DNA from: Flagellimonas pacifica
GTDB taxonomy: Bacteria; Bacteroidota; Bacteroidia; Flavobacteriales; Flavobacteriaceae
Length of the DNA stretch: 64,000 nucleotides
NCBI RefSeq assembly: GCF_900215465.1
Contig: NZ_OBEH01000005.1
Location: forward strand, 124,001 to 188,000
Direction of reading: 5' to 3'
Shown one piece after another: positions 1 to 7,992 of this stretch (its first letter is position 1; each line of letters begins with the position of its first letter). Below the pieces are notes generated by a model. It was not told where the DNA came from and did not search any database. It saw only the letters and a list, made by a program, of their open reading frames with translations. Both the position numbers and the translations under genes were made by a program.

Positions 1-830
1 GAGAACTCCATCCATAATTCCCCTGCTCTCTTATTGTGCATTCCGATTCCGCCGTCCTCTTCGTCCCGTGCGGTCAAGTCAATTTTTACATGATCGATAT
101 TATCGATATCCAGTAGTATTCTGGATTGCTGGATGTTGGCAGTGGCATACACGAAAGTGTTTTTTGGAAACTTTGTCCCTTTCAAAACAACATCTTCCCT
201 TAATATTAGGGTTACCCGATCGCCGGGCAATACAAATTGATCTCGGTATACCGCAGCGTTTATATTTATTTCCAAAATTGGGACCTTGGAGTTTGAATTG
301 GTAGAGGCGGGCGCTGAGTAATCCTGACTTTGTGCCCTTCGTTCCTTCCGGGCTTTCAATAGCATATTACGATATTCCAGTTGCTGTTGTGCCTCGGACT
401 TTTGATCCACGTACTTGGAACGCTCTTTTTTTGGAGATAATACCGTTGCATTGCCGCTATCTTCAGAATCGGAACTATTCCCATCCAACGAAAAGTTGTT
501 GAGTTCTTCTAAAATCCGTTCCAGGGAATCATTTTCTTTTTTAGCACCGACAATGTTGTTAATGTGTCCTTTGCTTCGCAATCGGTCCAAGGAATCCCTT
601 TGCGATTTTTTATAGTATACATTTGGTTCCTGTACCTTCAATTCATTTTCCTGATCAGGAAGGAAATTGTTATACCCATCTTCATTCACAGAGGTATTAC
701 CCCTTGCATTCATGGAACTTATAGTCGTTGCAATAAAGAATATAAGCAGTAGGACGACTATGGGGACCGACAGCGCAAATAATTTATGCCGTCTTACCCA
801 CAAATTGAATTTTTCAACATTTCCTTTCAT
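1..830 (-). CDS. traM: Conjugative transposon protein TraM, 3' end cut off by window edge
   Basis: Reading leftwards from ATG 830, an open frame continues past the window edge, giving about 276 residues. It has a short cytoplasmic N-terminus, one membrane segment (about residues 19-37), a Gln/Lys/Glu-rich charged linker, and then a beta-rich region containing AAVYRDQFVLPGDRV and DVVLKGTKFPKNTFVYA. That architecture is the Bacteroidota conjugative transposon TraM family, a VirB10-like scaffold linking inner and outer membranes of the type IV secretion channel. The start lies 9 nt beyond the traK stop, so the two are co-transcribed. The C-terminus is outside the window. The family assignment is strong. 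Confidence 0.85.
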   Translation of the reverse strand, partial: MKGNVEKFNLWVRRHKLFALSVPIVVLLLIFFIATTISSMNARGNTSVNEDGYNNFLPDQENELKVQEPNVYYKKSQRDSLDRLRSKGHINNIVGAKKENDSLERILEELNNFSLDGNSSDSEDSGNATVLSPKKERSKYVDQKSEAQQQLEYRNMLLKARKERRAQSQDYSAPASTNSNSKVPILEININAAVYRDQFVLPGDRVTLILREDVVLKGTKFPKNTFVYATANIQQSRILLDIDNIDHVKIDLTARDEEDGGIGMHNKRAGELWMEF

Positions 831-838
831 ACATATTC

Positions 839-1456
839 CTATAAATCATTGTTGTCCAAAACATTGAACCTAATAATCTTAAGCCCGTTCAGATTGTTCG
901 GAGTCGACTTGGTCTCGACCAAATTACCCGTCGTGATCAGGCTCCTATATTCAGCATTTCCATCCTTAATGATTTTCTGCTTGCCCATAAATCGAAATCG
1001 AAATGGGTAAGAAGAATAATCTATACGTATGGAATCTTGTTCCACTTCAATTGAATAGCCACTTTTAGCCACATCCTCATAGTAGTTCTGGTCCACTAAT
1101 CGGTTGTAAAGGCGTTGCACCGAATGGTCGCCCATATAAAGGGCCTTTCCCTCGATGTTCCTTTTGATCAACTCTAAATCAGGTTCCAACGCAAAGAACA
1201 ATTCATGAAAATTGCCCAAGTGACCCTCACAAATAATGTCAATGGCCCTTTTGTGATCCTTGATACGGACCGCGGCCAATTTTTGCCCATTGTCCAAAAG
1301 ATAAAAATTCTGCTTTGCATTTTCATTAACCCTATAGGCAAAGTAGATATTGAACAACGAACAAAAGAACGTAAGAATTAAAGATACATACAGCACCCTA
1401 TTTCCATGGGTATGAATCTTGCTTAAATCGTTGAAAACCTTATATTTGCCGTCCAT
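839..1456 (-). CDS. traK: Conjugative transposon protein TraK
   Basis: This 205-residue protein has a cytoplasmic N-terminus with HTHGNR, one membrane anchor (about residues 22-41, followed by NIYFAYRVNENA) and a periplasmic domain containing LLDNGQKLAAVRIKDHK. It matches the TraK family of Bacteroidota conjugative transposons, which corresponds to VirB8, an inner-membrane component of the mating channel. It lies between traJ (48 nt upstream) and traM (9 nt downstream), as in CTnDOT-like elements, except that no traL-sized gene separates traK from traM. Confidence 0.88.
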   Translation of the reverse strand: MDGKYKVFNDLSKIHTHGNRVLYVSLILTFFCSLFNIYFAYRVNENAKQNFYLLDNGQKLAAVRIKDHKRAIDIICEGHLGNFHELFFALEPDLELIKRNIEGKALYMGDHSVQRLYNRLVDQNYYEDVAKSGYSIEVEQDSIRIDYSSYPFRFRFMGKQKIIKDGNAEYRSLITTGNLVETKSTPNNLNGLKIIRFNVLDNNDL

Positions 1457-1503
1457 TTGTTTTTTTGAATTCGGTCAAGTGCCAAATACACCGACCATCT
1501 GTA

Positions 1504-2415
1504 TTATTGTATTAGAGTTCTTACCCCTTTTGTAACCCCGCCACTTTTTACGTCCATCGCCGTTTGGGCGGTTTTCTTTGCGTAATGCTTTGTTTTGTCC
1601 TTCAATTGACTTGCACTTACGTTCATCCCCTGTACTATAAAATTGGAAAGAACCGGAGCCTTCAAATAGACAAAGACATTCATGATCATTAACAAAGCAC
1701 TTGTAAGAACCAGCCCCAAATCGGCCTCTCCCTCATAAAGCAAGGTTTCTATGAGCTTACTCATTATATGGAGCATAAAATTATCTATGAGGTACAGCAT
1801 GGGAATCCAAAGGCACACACTCATAAACTTTTGCAACCATGCCTTCCACATGCCAGAGAGTGCGGGAATAAAGGACAATCCGATATTCAATGGACCAAGT
1901 ATGATTAGTACAAATAAATACACCACCGACATGGCTTTGATGCCTATAAAGACCACAACCGAAATTACGGACGCAATAGCCGTGAGTCCAGAGGTCATGC
2001 CGCTCATCGCAAGGGATTCCAAAGCCGCTGCATCCAATGATAATAGACTCCATGAACTGCCTACGGCCTCCATTGCCTGTATTTGAGCTGCAAAGATTTT
2101 AATCTGCAATATATCCCACGAAATATCATTGGCTTTTAAGGAAGACCCTATGACCTGGTAGAAATTGAAAATCGACAAGGTAAATACCTTGTAGTTCAGA
2201 AGTATCATTGCCAAAGGAACCCAGCGCAAGTATTCGAATATATCCGCTCTTTTTTGTTCATTGATAAATACGCGTAATGCAATTATTGCAATGCCTATAT
2301 AGGCAAACTGTTGTCCAATTTCTATAATGGGATCGACCGCTTCAAAGGCATCCAATATGTATTGGTCAAAAAGTTCATTGACCGTTTCCCGTATTCCTTT
2401 ATCCGTAATTGCCAT
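1504..2415 (-). CDS. traJ: Conjugative transposon protein TraJ (polytopic VirB6-like)
   Basis: This 303-residue, strongly hydrophobic protein has about six membrane segments, roughly at residues 37-50, 67-85, 135-160, 162-185, 195-215 and 235-255, and a basic Lys/Thr-rich C-terminal tail (KDKTKHYAKKTAQT). Polytopic organisation and position between the TraI-like protein and TraK identify the TraJ family, the VirB6-like inner-membrane channel component. It begins 11 nt after the preceding gene, within the leftward tra operon. Confidence 0.85.
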   Translation of the reverse strand: MAITDKGIRETVNELFDQYILDAFEAVDPIIEIGQQFAYIGIAIIALRVFINEQKRADIFEYLRWVPLAMILLNYKVFTLSIFNFYQVIGSSLKANDISWDILQIKIFAAQIQAMEAVGSSWSLLSLDAAALESLAMSGMTSGLTAIASVISVVVFIGIKAMSVVYLFVLIILGPLNIGLSFIPALSGMWKAWLQKFMSVCLWIPMLYLIDNFMLHIMSKLIETLLYEGEADLGLVLTSALLMIMNVFVYLKAPVLSNFIVQGMNVSASQLKDKTKHYAKKTAQTAMDVKSGGVTKGVRTLIQ

Positions 2416-2426
2416 ACAAGCTTGTT

Positions 2427-3044
2427 TTAATCCTTATTCATATTGATCAATGTCCTTCTTGCCTTTCTAAATGCGTTCAATTTGGAAAGTCTATCGTTGT
2501 AGGCAATCAAATCATCTAAAATCTCGTTCAATTTTATATTAATGCCATCCACTTTCTTTAAGCGCTCTTCGGGCAAGATGATGGATTTGGTCTTCAGGAT
2601 ATCGTTACACTGTTTAAATAATTTATTTGTCTCCAAAATGGCCTGCGACGCATAGCCGACGAATTCTTGGGTCTCGCCCCGCTCCAGATACTCCAGTTCC
2701 TGAACTGTATTACTTGAGGTTCGGTATGCCTTTAGAATTTTGTCCTTTAAGCTTATGGTCATGTTCACATCCGTTGATTTGATTACATAGTCAGGAGCCT
2801 TCTTTTTGGCATCCAACTCTTCCTTTAAAATCTCTTTGGATTTTCGATTGTTGTTGTTGTTTTTCTCCATGAGGTTTATCAATCTTGACAGGTTCTTGTT
2901 CACGGCTTTTAACTGTAAATTGATGCTGGTCAATTGACTGTTCACCATGCCAACACTTGCATTTGTGGCCGCATCGGTTACCGGTATCTGTGCTGTCACC
3001 AGGATAGGGGAGAGCAGTACGAGAATTAGTAGTCTTGTTTTCAT
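2427..3044 (-). CDS. Secreted TraI-like conjugation protein (VirB5-like)
   Basis: This 205-residue protein starts with a clear signal peptide (MKTRLLILVLLSPILVTAQ). The mature part is almost entirely helical and coiled-coil-like, with an Asn run (NNNNN) around residue 62. The position between the VirB4-type ATPase and TraJ is that of TraI in CTnDOT-type systems, a periplasmic VirB5-like factor. Similarity in primary sequence is low, so the name rests on position, size and signal peptide. The start overlaps the traG stop by 4 nt (ATGA), which suggests translational coupling. Confidence 0.65.
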   Translation of the reverse strand: MKTRLLILVLLSPILVTAQIPVTDAATNASVGMVNSQLTSINLQLKAVNKNLSRLINLMEKNNNNNRKSKEILKEELDAKKKAPDYVIKSTDVNMTISLKDKILKAYRTSSNTVQELEYLERGETQEFVGYASQAILETNKLFKQCNDILKTKSIILPEERLKKVDGINIKLNEILDDLIAYNDRLSKLNAFRKARRTLINMNKD

Positions 3045-5602
3045 GATTTCTTGTTTTTAAGAGAGCTTTCGTAAGCATATCCCTTGGCCGTCAGTTCCCA
3101 GTTGTTTTGATTCTTTTTATATAGTTTTTGTATTCTTGAACTCTCCGTTGGATTGGTCTCATAGATACATTTTTCAGCCAAGGACGTTTCAACCCCATAT
3201 ACCTTGATTTTATCCATCCAGCAAAAGGCAACTTCCCTAAATTTTCTGTTCTCCGGAAGGTCTTTGTTGATGGAAAGGATGAGTTGTTTCTGCTTTTCTC
3301 CCAGTCCCATTATCTCCTGTATCTTGTCAAAAGATTTAGCGAAGTCCCGCATATCCAGAAAAACCTTTATGTGTGAGTTGACCACTATGGCATTTTTGAT
3401 GATTTCGGATGCTATGAAGTCATCTACTTTTTGAGAAATAAATATGGGTTGCCCGCCAAGTTTACGTGCCATCCTGGACTGACTGTTGAAGTACCCGGCC
3501 AATTCCGGTCTGTCCAACGCCTTCCATGCTTCATCAACAGCCAGTATCTTATTAATTGTCAATTTCGATGGGTCGTGTATTTTCTTGTTGAAGATCTCCA
3601 TGATCATCAATGCCGTTATCGGAAACAACAATTCATTGTCGATCAGTTTCCCCAATTTGAAATACACTATCTTCTCTTCGCTCAATCGTGTAATCCGCTT
3701 GTCTTCCTTGTTCAGAAGGTTGCCCCTTGGCCCTTCGGAATGATATTTCTCCAATAGAAACAAGAAAACATTCGAATCGAATACATCCCTCATTATTTTA
3801 TGCTTTTCCATTAAGGCATTGAGATGGGTCTTGCAGAATTCAAAAAAGGTATCGAACTTGAAATCTTGATTTTCATGGCCCCACATTTGCTCATAGTAGC
3901 CGGTCACCAGAATCTCGAACAAAGTCTTTTCGACCTCATGTGCATTCGATTTGGGGGATGTATTATCTTGATCCCCCGTAATGAGTTTGAGCAAAGTGAC
4001 CAGATACAACAACTTGCTTTCCGATAATGACTTTTCCCCGAGTTCGGTCTTAATGATATCATAGGTATCCAATAGGAAGGGATTGAAGGTAAATGGATGT
4101 TCATTGTCATGCTGAAGGATTACCCCACCGAATACCTCTGTAATTTTGTCATAGGAGTTGCCATCTTCCATGATAACGGCCTCGCCGCCTTGCCGGAGTT
4201 CAGAGGCTATGTAGTGGTTCGTCAAATAGGACTTGCCTCCGCCCGAACCAGAGGCCACTAGCATCCCCCGGTTAAATATCCAGTTTTTTTCTTCCGGTTC
4301 CCTATATACACTGACCGATAGCGGTTTCCCTGAAATTCTATCTACCAAGCGCAATCCCTCTACCGATTTGGTAGCATCTTTATAGGCACCCTCAAAATAT
4401 AAGAGGGACGCGGCCATATCGCTCGACATGGGCATGTACATATCCGAGGAAATCCCAATGGCATTTCCAGGAACCCCTCCGAAGAAAAGATTCTTTCGGT
4501 CGATGGTGTTCTCTTTTACATTGATCTTTAATTTCTTGAATGCCGAGGATATGTTATTGCATAAATGCCTATGCTCTACAGAACGGTCGGCAAACCCAAG
4601 CACGTTCAAATGGTAGAAAACAGATTCCTTATGGTTTTCCAATATATCCCTGTTGTATTCATAAATCTGATCGGCATATATAGCATTGCTATCATCTTTT
4701 TTCCCGCTACTGAACTGAACAAACCGTTTTGCTTTTTTACGTAATTGTTTCAATGCTTTTTCTTGATCGGGGATATAGATATATTGATTGACTATATGTT
4801 CATAGGGAATCTTGAACCCGAGGGAAAACAAATTCCCTATTGGAAAAAGGTTATATCTGGTAGTAAACTTTCCGTAAAATTCATTTGGTGCAACATGGTC
4901 CTTTGTAAACTGTTCCAGGTTTTCCAGAGTGAAAAACTGGGCTTGCTTATCACCGGCCCAAATAGAGTTGTTGTCAAAATCAACATCGGGCAGTCCGGGA
5001 TTCGCATGGGAGAGCGAAAAGTATTTAGAGTATAGACCGTTTTGGGAAAACAGATTTTTATAATCCATAATTTTGGATTGTATCAATCCCGAACTATTGA
5101 TCAGACTGTTGACACTTTCTACCTTGCTTTCAAAATCCATCAAAAGATCACTGTTCACAAATTCTTTGGGAACGGTATGGTTGAGATAAAAATCACGGCT
5201 CTTGCTCAAAAATGAATTTGCCCGACGAGAGCTGTATTTGATATAGTCTTTTGGGACGATACTGATATAGAGATAGTGAAAGCCGTTGAGAATGGCACGC
5301 CCCTCAAAATGTTGTTCATTGGAACGCTCTAAAAAATCTCCCTCTAACCGTTCCCTTAATAGAGCATAGTTTTCCTGGAGGAAAAAATCCTGTTTATGGA
5401 GCAGTGTATTCGGCCCCAGAATATTGATCACGTTGAAGAAAAGTTCCTGTAACGCTTCATATTCAACTGTCTCCAATGTAAAAACTTCTGGAAGTTGCAG
5501 TTCCAAGGGAATGGTAAGGAATCCTTTTTCCTTTGAAATCAATGACCTCCTTTCATATCCGTAAATAGGGAACGCATCCCAAAGTGCTATCTGTTTTTCC
5601 AT
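3041..5602 (-). CDS. traG: Conjugation system ATPase TraG (VirB4 family)
   Basis: This 853-residue cytoplasmic ATPase powers assembly of the mating channel. The N-terminal half (residues 1-420) is the VirB4/TraG-specific region. The C-terminal half is the P-loop domain, with Walker A in ASGSGGGKSYLT near residue 450 and Walker B in ILAVDEAW near residue 687. Length matches the usual 800-850 residues for Bacteroidota TraG. The start overlaps traF by 16 nt and the end overlaps the next gene by 4 nt. It is intact, so the element may still be transfer-competent. Confidence 0.93.
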   Translation of the reverse strand: MEKQIALWDAFPIYGYERRSLISKEKGFLTIPLELQLPEVFTLETVEYEALQELFFNVINILGPNTLLHKQDFFLQENYALLRERLEGDFLERSNEQHFEGRAILNGFHYLYISIVPKDYIKYSSRRANSFLSKSRDFYLNHTVPKEFVNSDLLMDFESKVESVNSLINSSGLIQSKIMDYKNLFSQNGLYSKYFSLSHANPGLPDVDFDNNSIWAGDKQAQFFTLENLEQFTKDHVAPNEFYGKFTTRYNLFPIGNLFSLGFKIPYEHIVNQYIYIPDQEKALKQLRKKAKRFVQFSSGKKDDSNAIYADQIYEYNRDILENHKESVFYHLNVLGFADRSVEHRHLCNNISSAFKKLKINVKENTIDRKNLFFGGVPGNAIGISSDMYMPMSSDMAASLLYFEGAYKDATKSVEGLRLVDRISGKPLSVSVYREPEEKNWIFNRGMLVASGSGGGKSYLTNHYIASELRQGGEAVIMEDGNSYDKITEVFGGVILQHDNEHPFTFNPFLLDTYDIIKTELGEKSLSESKLLYLVTLLKLITGDQDNTSPKSNAHEVEKTLFEILVTGYYEQMWGHENQDFKFDTFFEFCKTHLNALMEKHKIMRDVFDSNVFLFLLEKYHSEGPRGNLLNKEDKRITRLSEEKIVYFKLGKLIDNELLFPITALMIMEIFNKKIHDPSKLTINKILAVDEAWKALDRPELAGYFNSQSRMARKLGGQPIFISQKVDDFIASEIIKNAIVVNSHIKVFLDMRDFAKSFDKIQEIMGLGEKQKQLILSINKDLPENRKFREVAFCWMDKIKVYGVETSLAEKCIYETNPTESSRIQKLYKKNQNNWELTAKGYAYESSLKNKKS

Positions 5603-5910
5603 AACAATAGATTTTCATATGAATTGGAAATTTTGATAGCTTTGGGCTTATGGCTATCCGCCAGTTTTTTGACAAAACCATTGGCGCCATAGGTTCTGGA
5701 ATAGAACAATAAGATCAAGAATATTATGGCAATAAGAACGGTGGTGCATATTAGGGCCAAGACCATAGGTACCAGTGTAGATAGCACCAGACCCATAATG
5801 ATAGCGGCAAAACCAAAATATAGGCTGTAATTGATGTATTTGGCCTTTAGGCCCTTATACAATACATCTTTCTGTAATCCCTTTCGGATTAGACTAAATG
5901 AACCTTCCAT
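5587..5910 (-). CDS. traF: Conjugative transposon protein TraF (DUF4133)
   Basis: This 107-residue protein has two adjacent membrane segments (about residues 29-47 and 49-69) followed by a basic cytoplasmic tail. A KGL motif (KGLKAKYI) precedes the first segment, as in the DUF4133/TraF family, a VirB3-like partner of the VirB4 ATPase. It directly precedes and overlaps traG, the order expected for VirB3-VirB4. Confidence 0.85.
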   Translation of the reverse strand: MEGSFSLIRKGLQKDVLYKGLKAKYINYSLYFGFAAIIMGLVLSTLVPMVLALICTTVLIAIIFLILLFYSRTYGANGFVKKLADSHKPKAIKISNSYENLLLWKNR

Positions 5911-5921
5911 AATGAACGGGT

Positions 5922-6278
5922 TTATAAAGATGCTATCCCTTCACCTACGGCAATGAGCGCAAAGAAAATTGCGATTCCGATAATCGCCTTGCCCAGTTTG
6001 TTTGTAAGGTCACTTTGTTGATCCCTAAAGTATAGGTAGGTGAGTCCACTGATAGCAATGGCCACTCCGGCAATGATTTTGATAATGCCTATAATTTCAG
6101 TGGAGAGCGTTTCGGAATCATTTTTGAACTCTTGCGTTTCCCGAATGAGTTCTTCTATCTGGCCAAAAGACCATAATGGAACCAAAATAAAAAAGAGAAG
6201 AAAGGTTGTTTTAAGAATCGGCGTCGGTCTCGTTTTTATCGACCGCACCATCGTCGCGAATGATTTTGAGTTTTTCAT
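5922..6278 (-). CDS. traE: Conjugative transposon protein TraE (DUF4134, pilin-like)
   Basis: This 118-residue protein has a signal sequence/first membrane segment (TFLLFFILVPLWSFGQ) and two further hydrophobic segments (IIKIIAGVAIAISGLTYLYF and AIIGIAIFFALIAVGEGI). It belongs to the TraE/DUF4134 family, the VirB2-like pilus subunit. The long start at 6278 lies inside the preceding gene. An internal ATG at 6251 shortens the unusually long N-terminus but would still overlap it. It lies 11 nt upstream of traF. Confidence 0.82.
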   Translation of the reverse strand: MKNSKSFATMVRSIKTRPTPILKTTFLLFFILVPLWSFGQIEELIRETQEFKNDSETLSTEIIGIIKIIAGVAIAISGLTYLYFRDQQSDLTNKLGKAIIGIAIFFALIAVGEGIASL

Positions 6279-6564
6279 GCTTTTTGTGAGTTAAGGAATT
6301 AGAATCATCTTCATTCGATGAACCCTTTTTAAAAGCATCCAAGAGTTTCGAGTTGTTTTCCGCCTCGTCTACCTGGTTGAGTATTGCCTCCAAATCAGTT
6401 TGTTCATTAAACGAATTATTTGCTAAATTAGTATTTATTTGCAAATTATCAAGTTTTTCTGATTCTTTTTTTGTTTCCTTACTTTTTTTGGATAGCAGGA
6501 CCCAAAAAACATACCCATAATAGAGTACGACCAAACCAATCAATATTTTCCAGTAAATATTCAA
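6211..6564 (-). CDS. Small single-pass protein preceding TraE
   Basis: This 117-residue protein has an N-terminal membrane anchor (residues 4-23) followed by a charged, Asn/Glu/Lys-rich cytoplasmic region without recognisable motifs. Its last 68 nt overlap the annotated start of traE in another frame. Direction, operon position and a well-defined anchor suggest a real gene, but I do not recognise the family. It may be an element-specific accessory protein of the mating channel. Confidence 0.6.
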   Translation of the reverse strand: MNIYWKILIGLVVLYYGYVFWVLLSKKSKETKKESEKLDNLQINTNLANNSFNEQTDLEAILNQVDEAENNSKLLDAFKKGSSNEDDSNSLTHKKHEKLKIIRDDGAVDKNETDADS

Positions 6565-6658
6565 ACTTATATTCCTTAACTATAGTTTGCATGCATAATG
6601 CATATACAACGTATTATTGTTGAGTTTCTTATTTGTTACAGCTCTTGAATGAATCGTT

Positions 6659-7399
6659 TTATTTCTTCCTTTCTTTCTTTTGTAACCTAAGGAGAAGAAT
6701 ATTTTGCAATACATATACAAATTCTTTCAAACGCTTTTTTCTTGTGTACAGTTTGTCGAAATACATTCTTCTGAACATATAAATCCATATGAAACTAAAA
6801 GCCCCATAAAAAAGTACCATGCCTATGGCCATCCTAACAACAAGTTTGAGCCCTTTATCGGTAAATTCTTTGTTCAGATTAAAAACCAAAAGTGCGATGA
6901 ATATCCCGATCAGGGTTTTTCCAAAATATTCCATGAACTTTTCCAAGGAAACAAATGGATTTTTTATTGGGGCGTTGATCAGGTCTTTGCCAATCTCAAT
7001 ATTAGTTTTAAGTACTGCCATTGAGTAAACTTTATACTCGGTGTACGCAAACTTGGTTTTAATGTCCCGCAATTCCTCCGACTCCCATTTCAACCAATTT
7101 TTCGGTCTTGGATATCCATTTCGTTTTAGCTCTTTTCTGGCCCTGATGTTTTGGAAAATGAAAATATAGATGAGTAAAGGAAGAGTAGAAACACACATAA
7201 TATACAATCCTGCATCATTCCATATTTTGAGAATATAGAGCAAATCGCCCAACATGAAAAGTAGCATGGTAATAACGAATAGGATTAAAGTAAACCTGGT
7301 CCGCTTATCTGAAAAGGTCTCCGGAAAAAAAATAATCGTATCGGAAAATGTCCTACGGAATTCGTTGAAAAAATCATTAAAAGTCTTTTTGTTCTTCAT
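6659..7399 (-). CDS. Four-segment membrane protein, first gene of tra operon
   Basis: This 246-residue basic protein has two pairs of predicted membrane helices (about residues 35-80 and 155-215) separated by a soluble region with NGYPRPKNWLKWESEE. I recognise no family. It is the first gene of the leftward tra operon and is divergent from the mobilization genes, so a role in conjugation or its regulation is inferred from position alone. The coding sequence is AT-rich with many Lys and Phe codons, like the rest of the tra region. Confidence 0.6.
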   Translation of the reverse strand: MKNKKTFNDFFNEFRRTFSDTIIFFPETFSDKRTRFTLILFVITMLLFMLGDLLYILKIWNDAGLYIMCVSTLPLLIYIFIFQNIRARKELKRNGYPRPKNWLKWESEELRDIKTKFAYTEYKVYSMAVLKTNIEIGKDLINAPIKNPFVSLEKFMEYFGKTLIGIFIALLVFNLNKEFTDKGLKLVVRMAIGMVLFYGAFSFIWIYMFRRMYFDKLYTRKKRLKEFVYVLQNILLLRLQKKERKK

Positions 7400-7501
7400 G
7401 TCTATATTTTTTTTGTCAATATAACAATGAATGGTTAAACCGCTGGATCAAACCATATAACACTGAACCAATCTTTCCATTTCGATTCTTTTTCGATTTG
7501 T

Positions 7502-7509
7502 TATATTTG
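7502..7509 (+). promoter_or_regulatory. Promoter -7 element for the mob genes
   Basis: TATATTTG matches the Bacteroidota sigma-ABfr -7 consensus TAnnTTTG. It lies about 97 nt upstream of the chosen start of the mobilization accessory gene, in the divergent spacer between the tra and mob operons. No convincing -33 TTTG was found at the right distance. Confidence 0.5.
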
Positions 7510-7605
7510 TATTCGGAGAATACAGCAAGTTATGTTTTAAGACCCTTAAAACTTTCTACTTCTTCGAAGTGCTTGATGTACACCATCATAAATTCTGATG
7601 TTATC

Positions 7606-7992
7606 ATGAAAAAAAATAAGGGAGGAAGGAAGCCGTTAGGAGAGGATAAAAGGATTCATGGGTTCAAACTTTGGTTCAGTTCCTCGGAATTGGAGCAGGT
7701 GAAAACCATTATTGAATCGTACAATTTGGACTTTAAAAAGCGAGGTGTGGTAGGGCCATTTTTGAGACGTTTGATTTTAAATAAGGAAACCGTTCAAGAA
7801 GATAAATTGCCCGATTCATTTTCCAATCTCATATACCAAATCCATAAAATAGGAGTCAATATCAACCAGCTTACCAAAGTTGCCAACTATAAAAATATGA
7901 GGAGTCCTTCTTCCAATCTTGAACAGGAAATAAAAAGATCAAACGAGCTAATGTCAAAAATTTTGGAGGCTCTTGATATGGAAAATATTTAG
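7606..7992 (+). CDS. Mobilization accessory protein (MobC/MbpA-like)
   Basis: This small basic protein (128 residues from ATG 7606) begins MKKNKGGRKPLGEDKR, a basic DNA-binding N-terminus typical of Bacteroidota relaxosome accessory proteins. It continues with a ribbon-helix-helix-like region and ends with a helical segment containing IHKIGVNINQLTKVAN, the signature of the MobC/MbpA family. It would bind oriT and help load the relaxase. The ATG at 7606 is preferred over an upstream in-frame ATG because the extra 36 residues are atypical. The stop abuts the relaxase start (TAGATG). Confidence 0.82.
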   Translation: MKKNKGGRKPLGEDKRIHGFKLWFSSSELEQVKTIIESYNLDFKKRGVVGPFLRRLILNKETVQEDKLPDSFSNLIYQIHKIGVNINQLTKVANYKNMRSPSSNLEQEIKRSNELMSKILEALDMENI

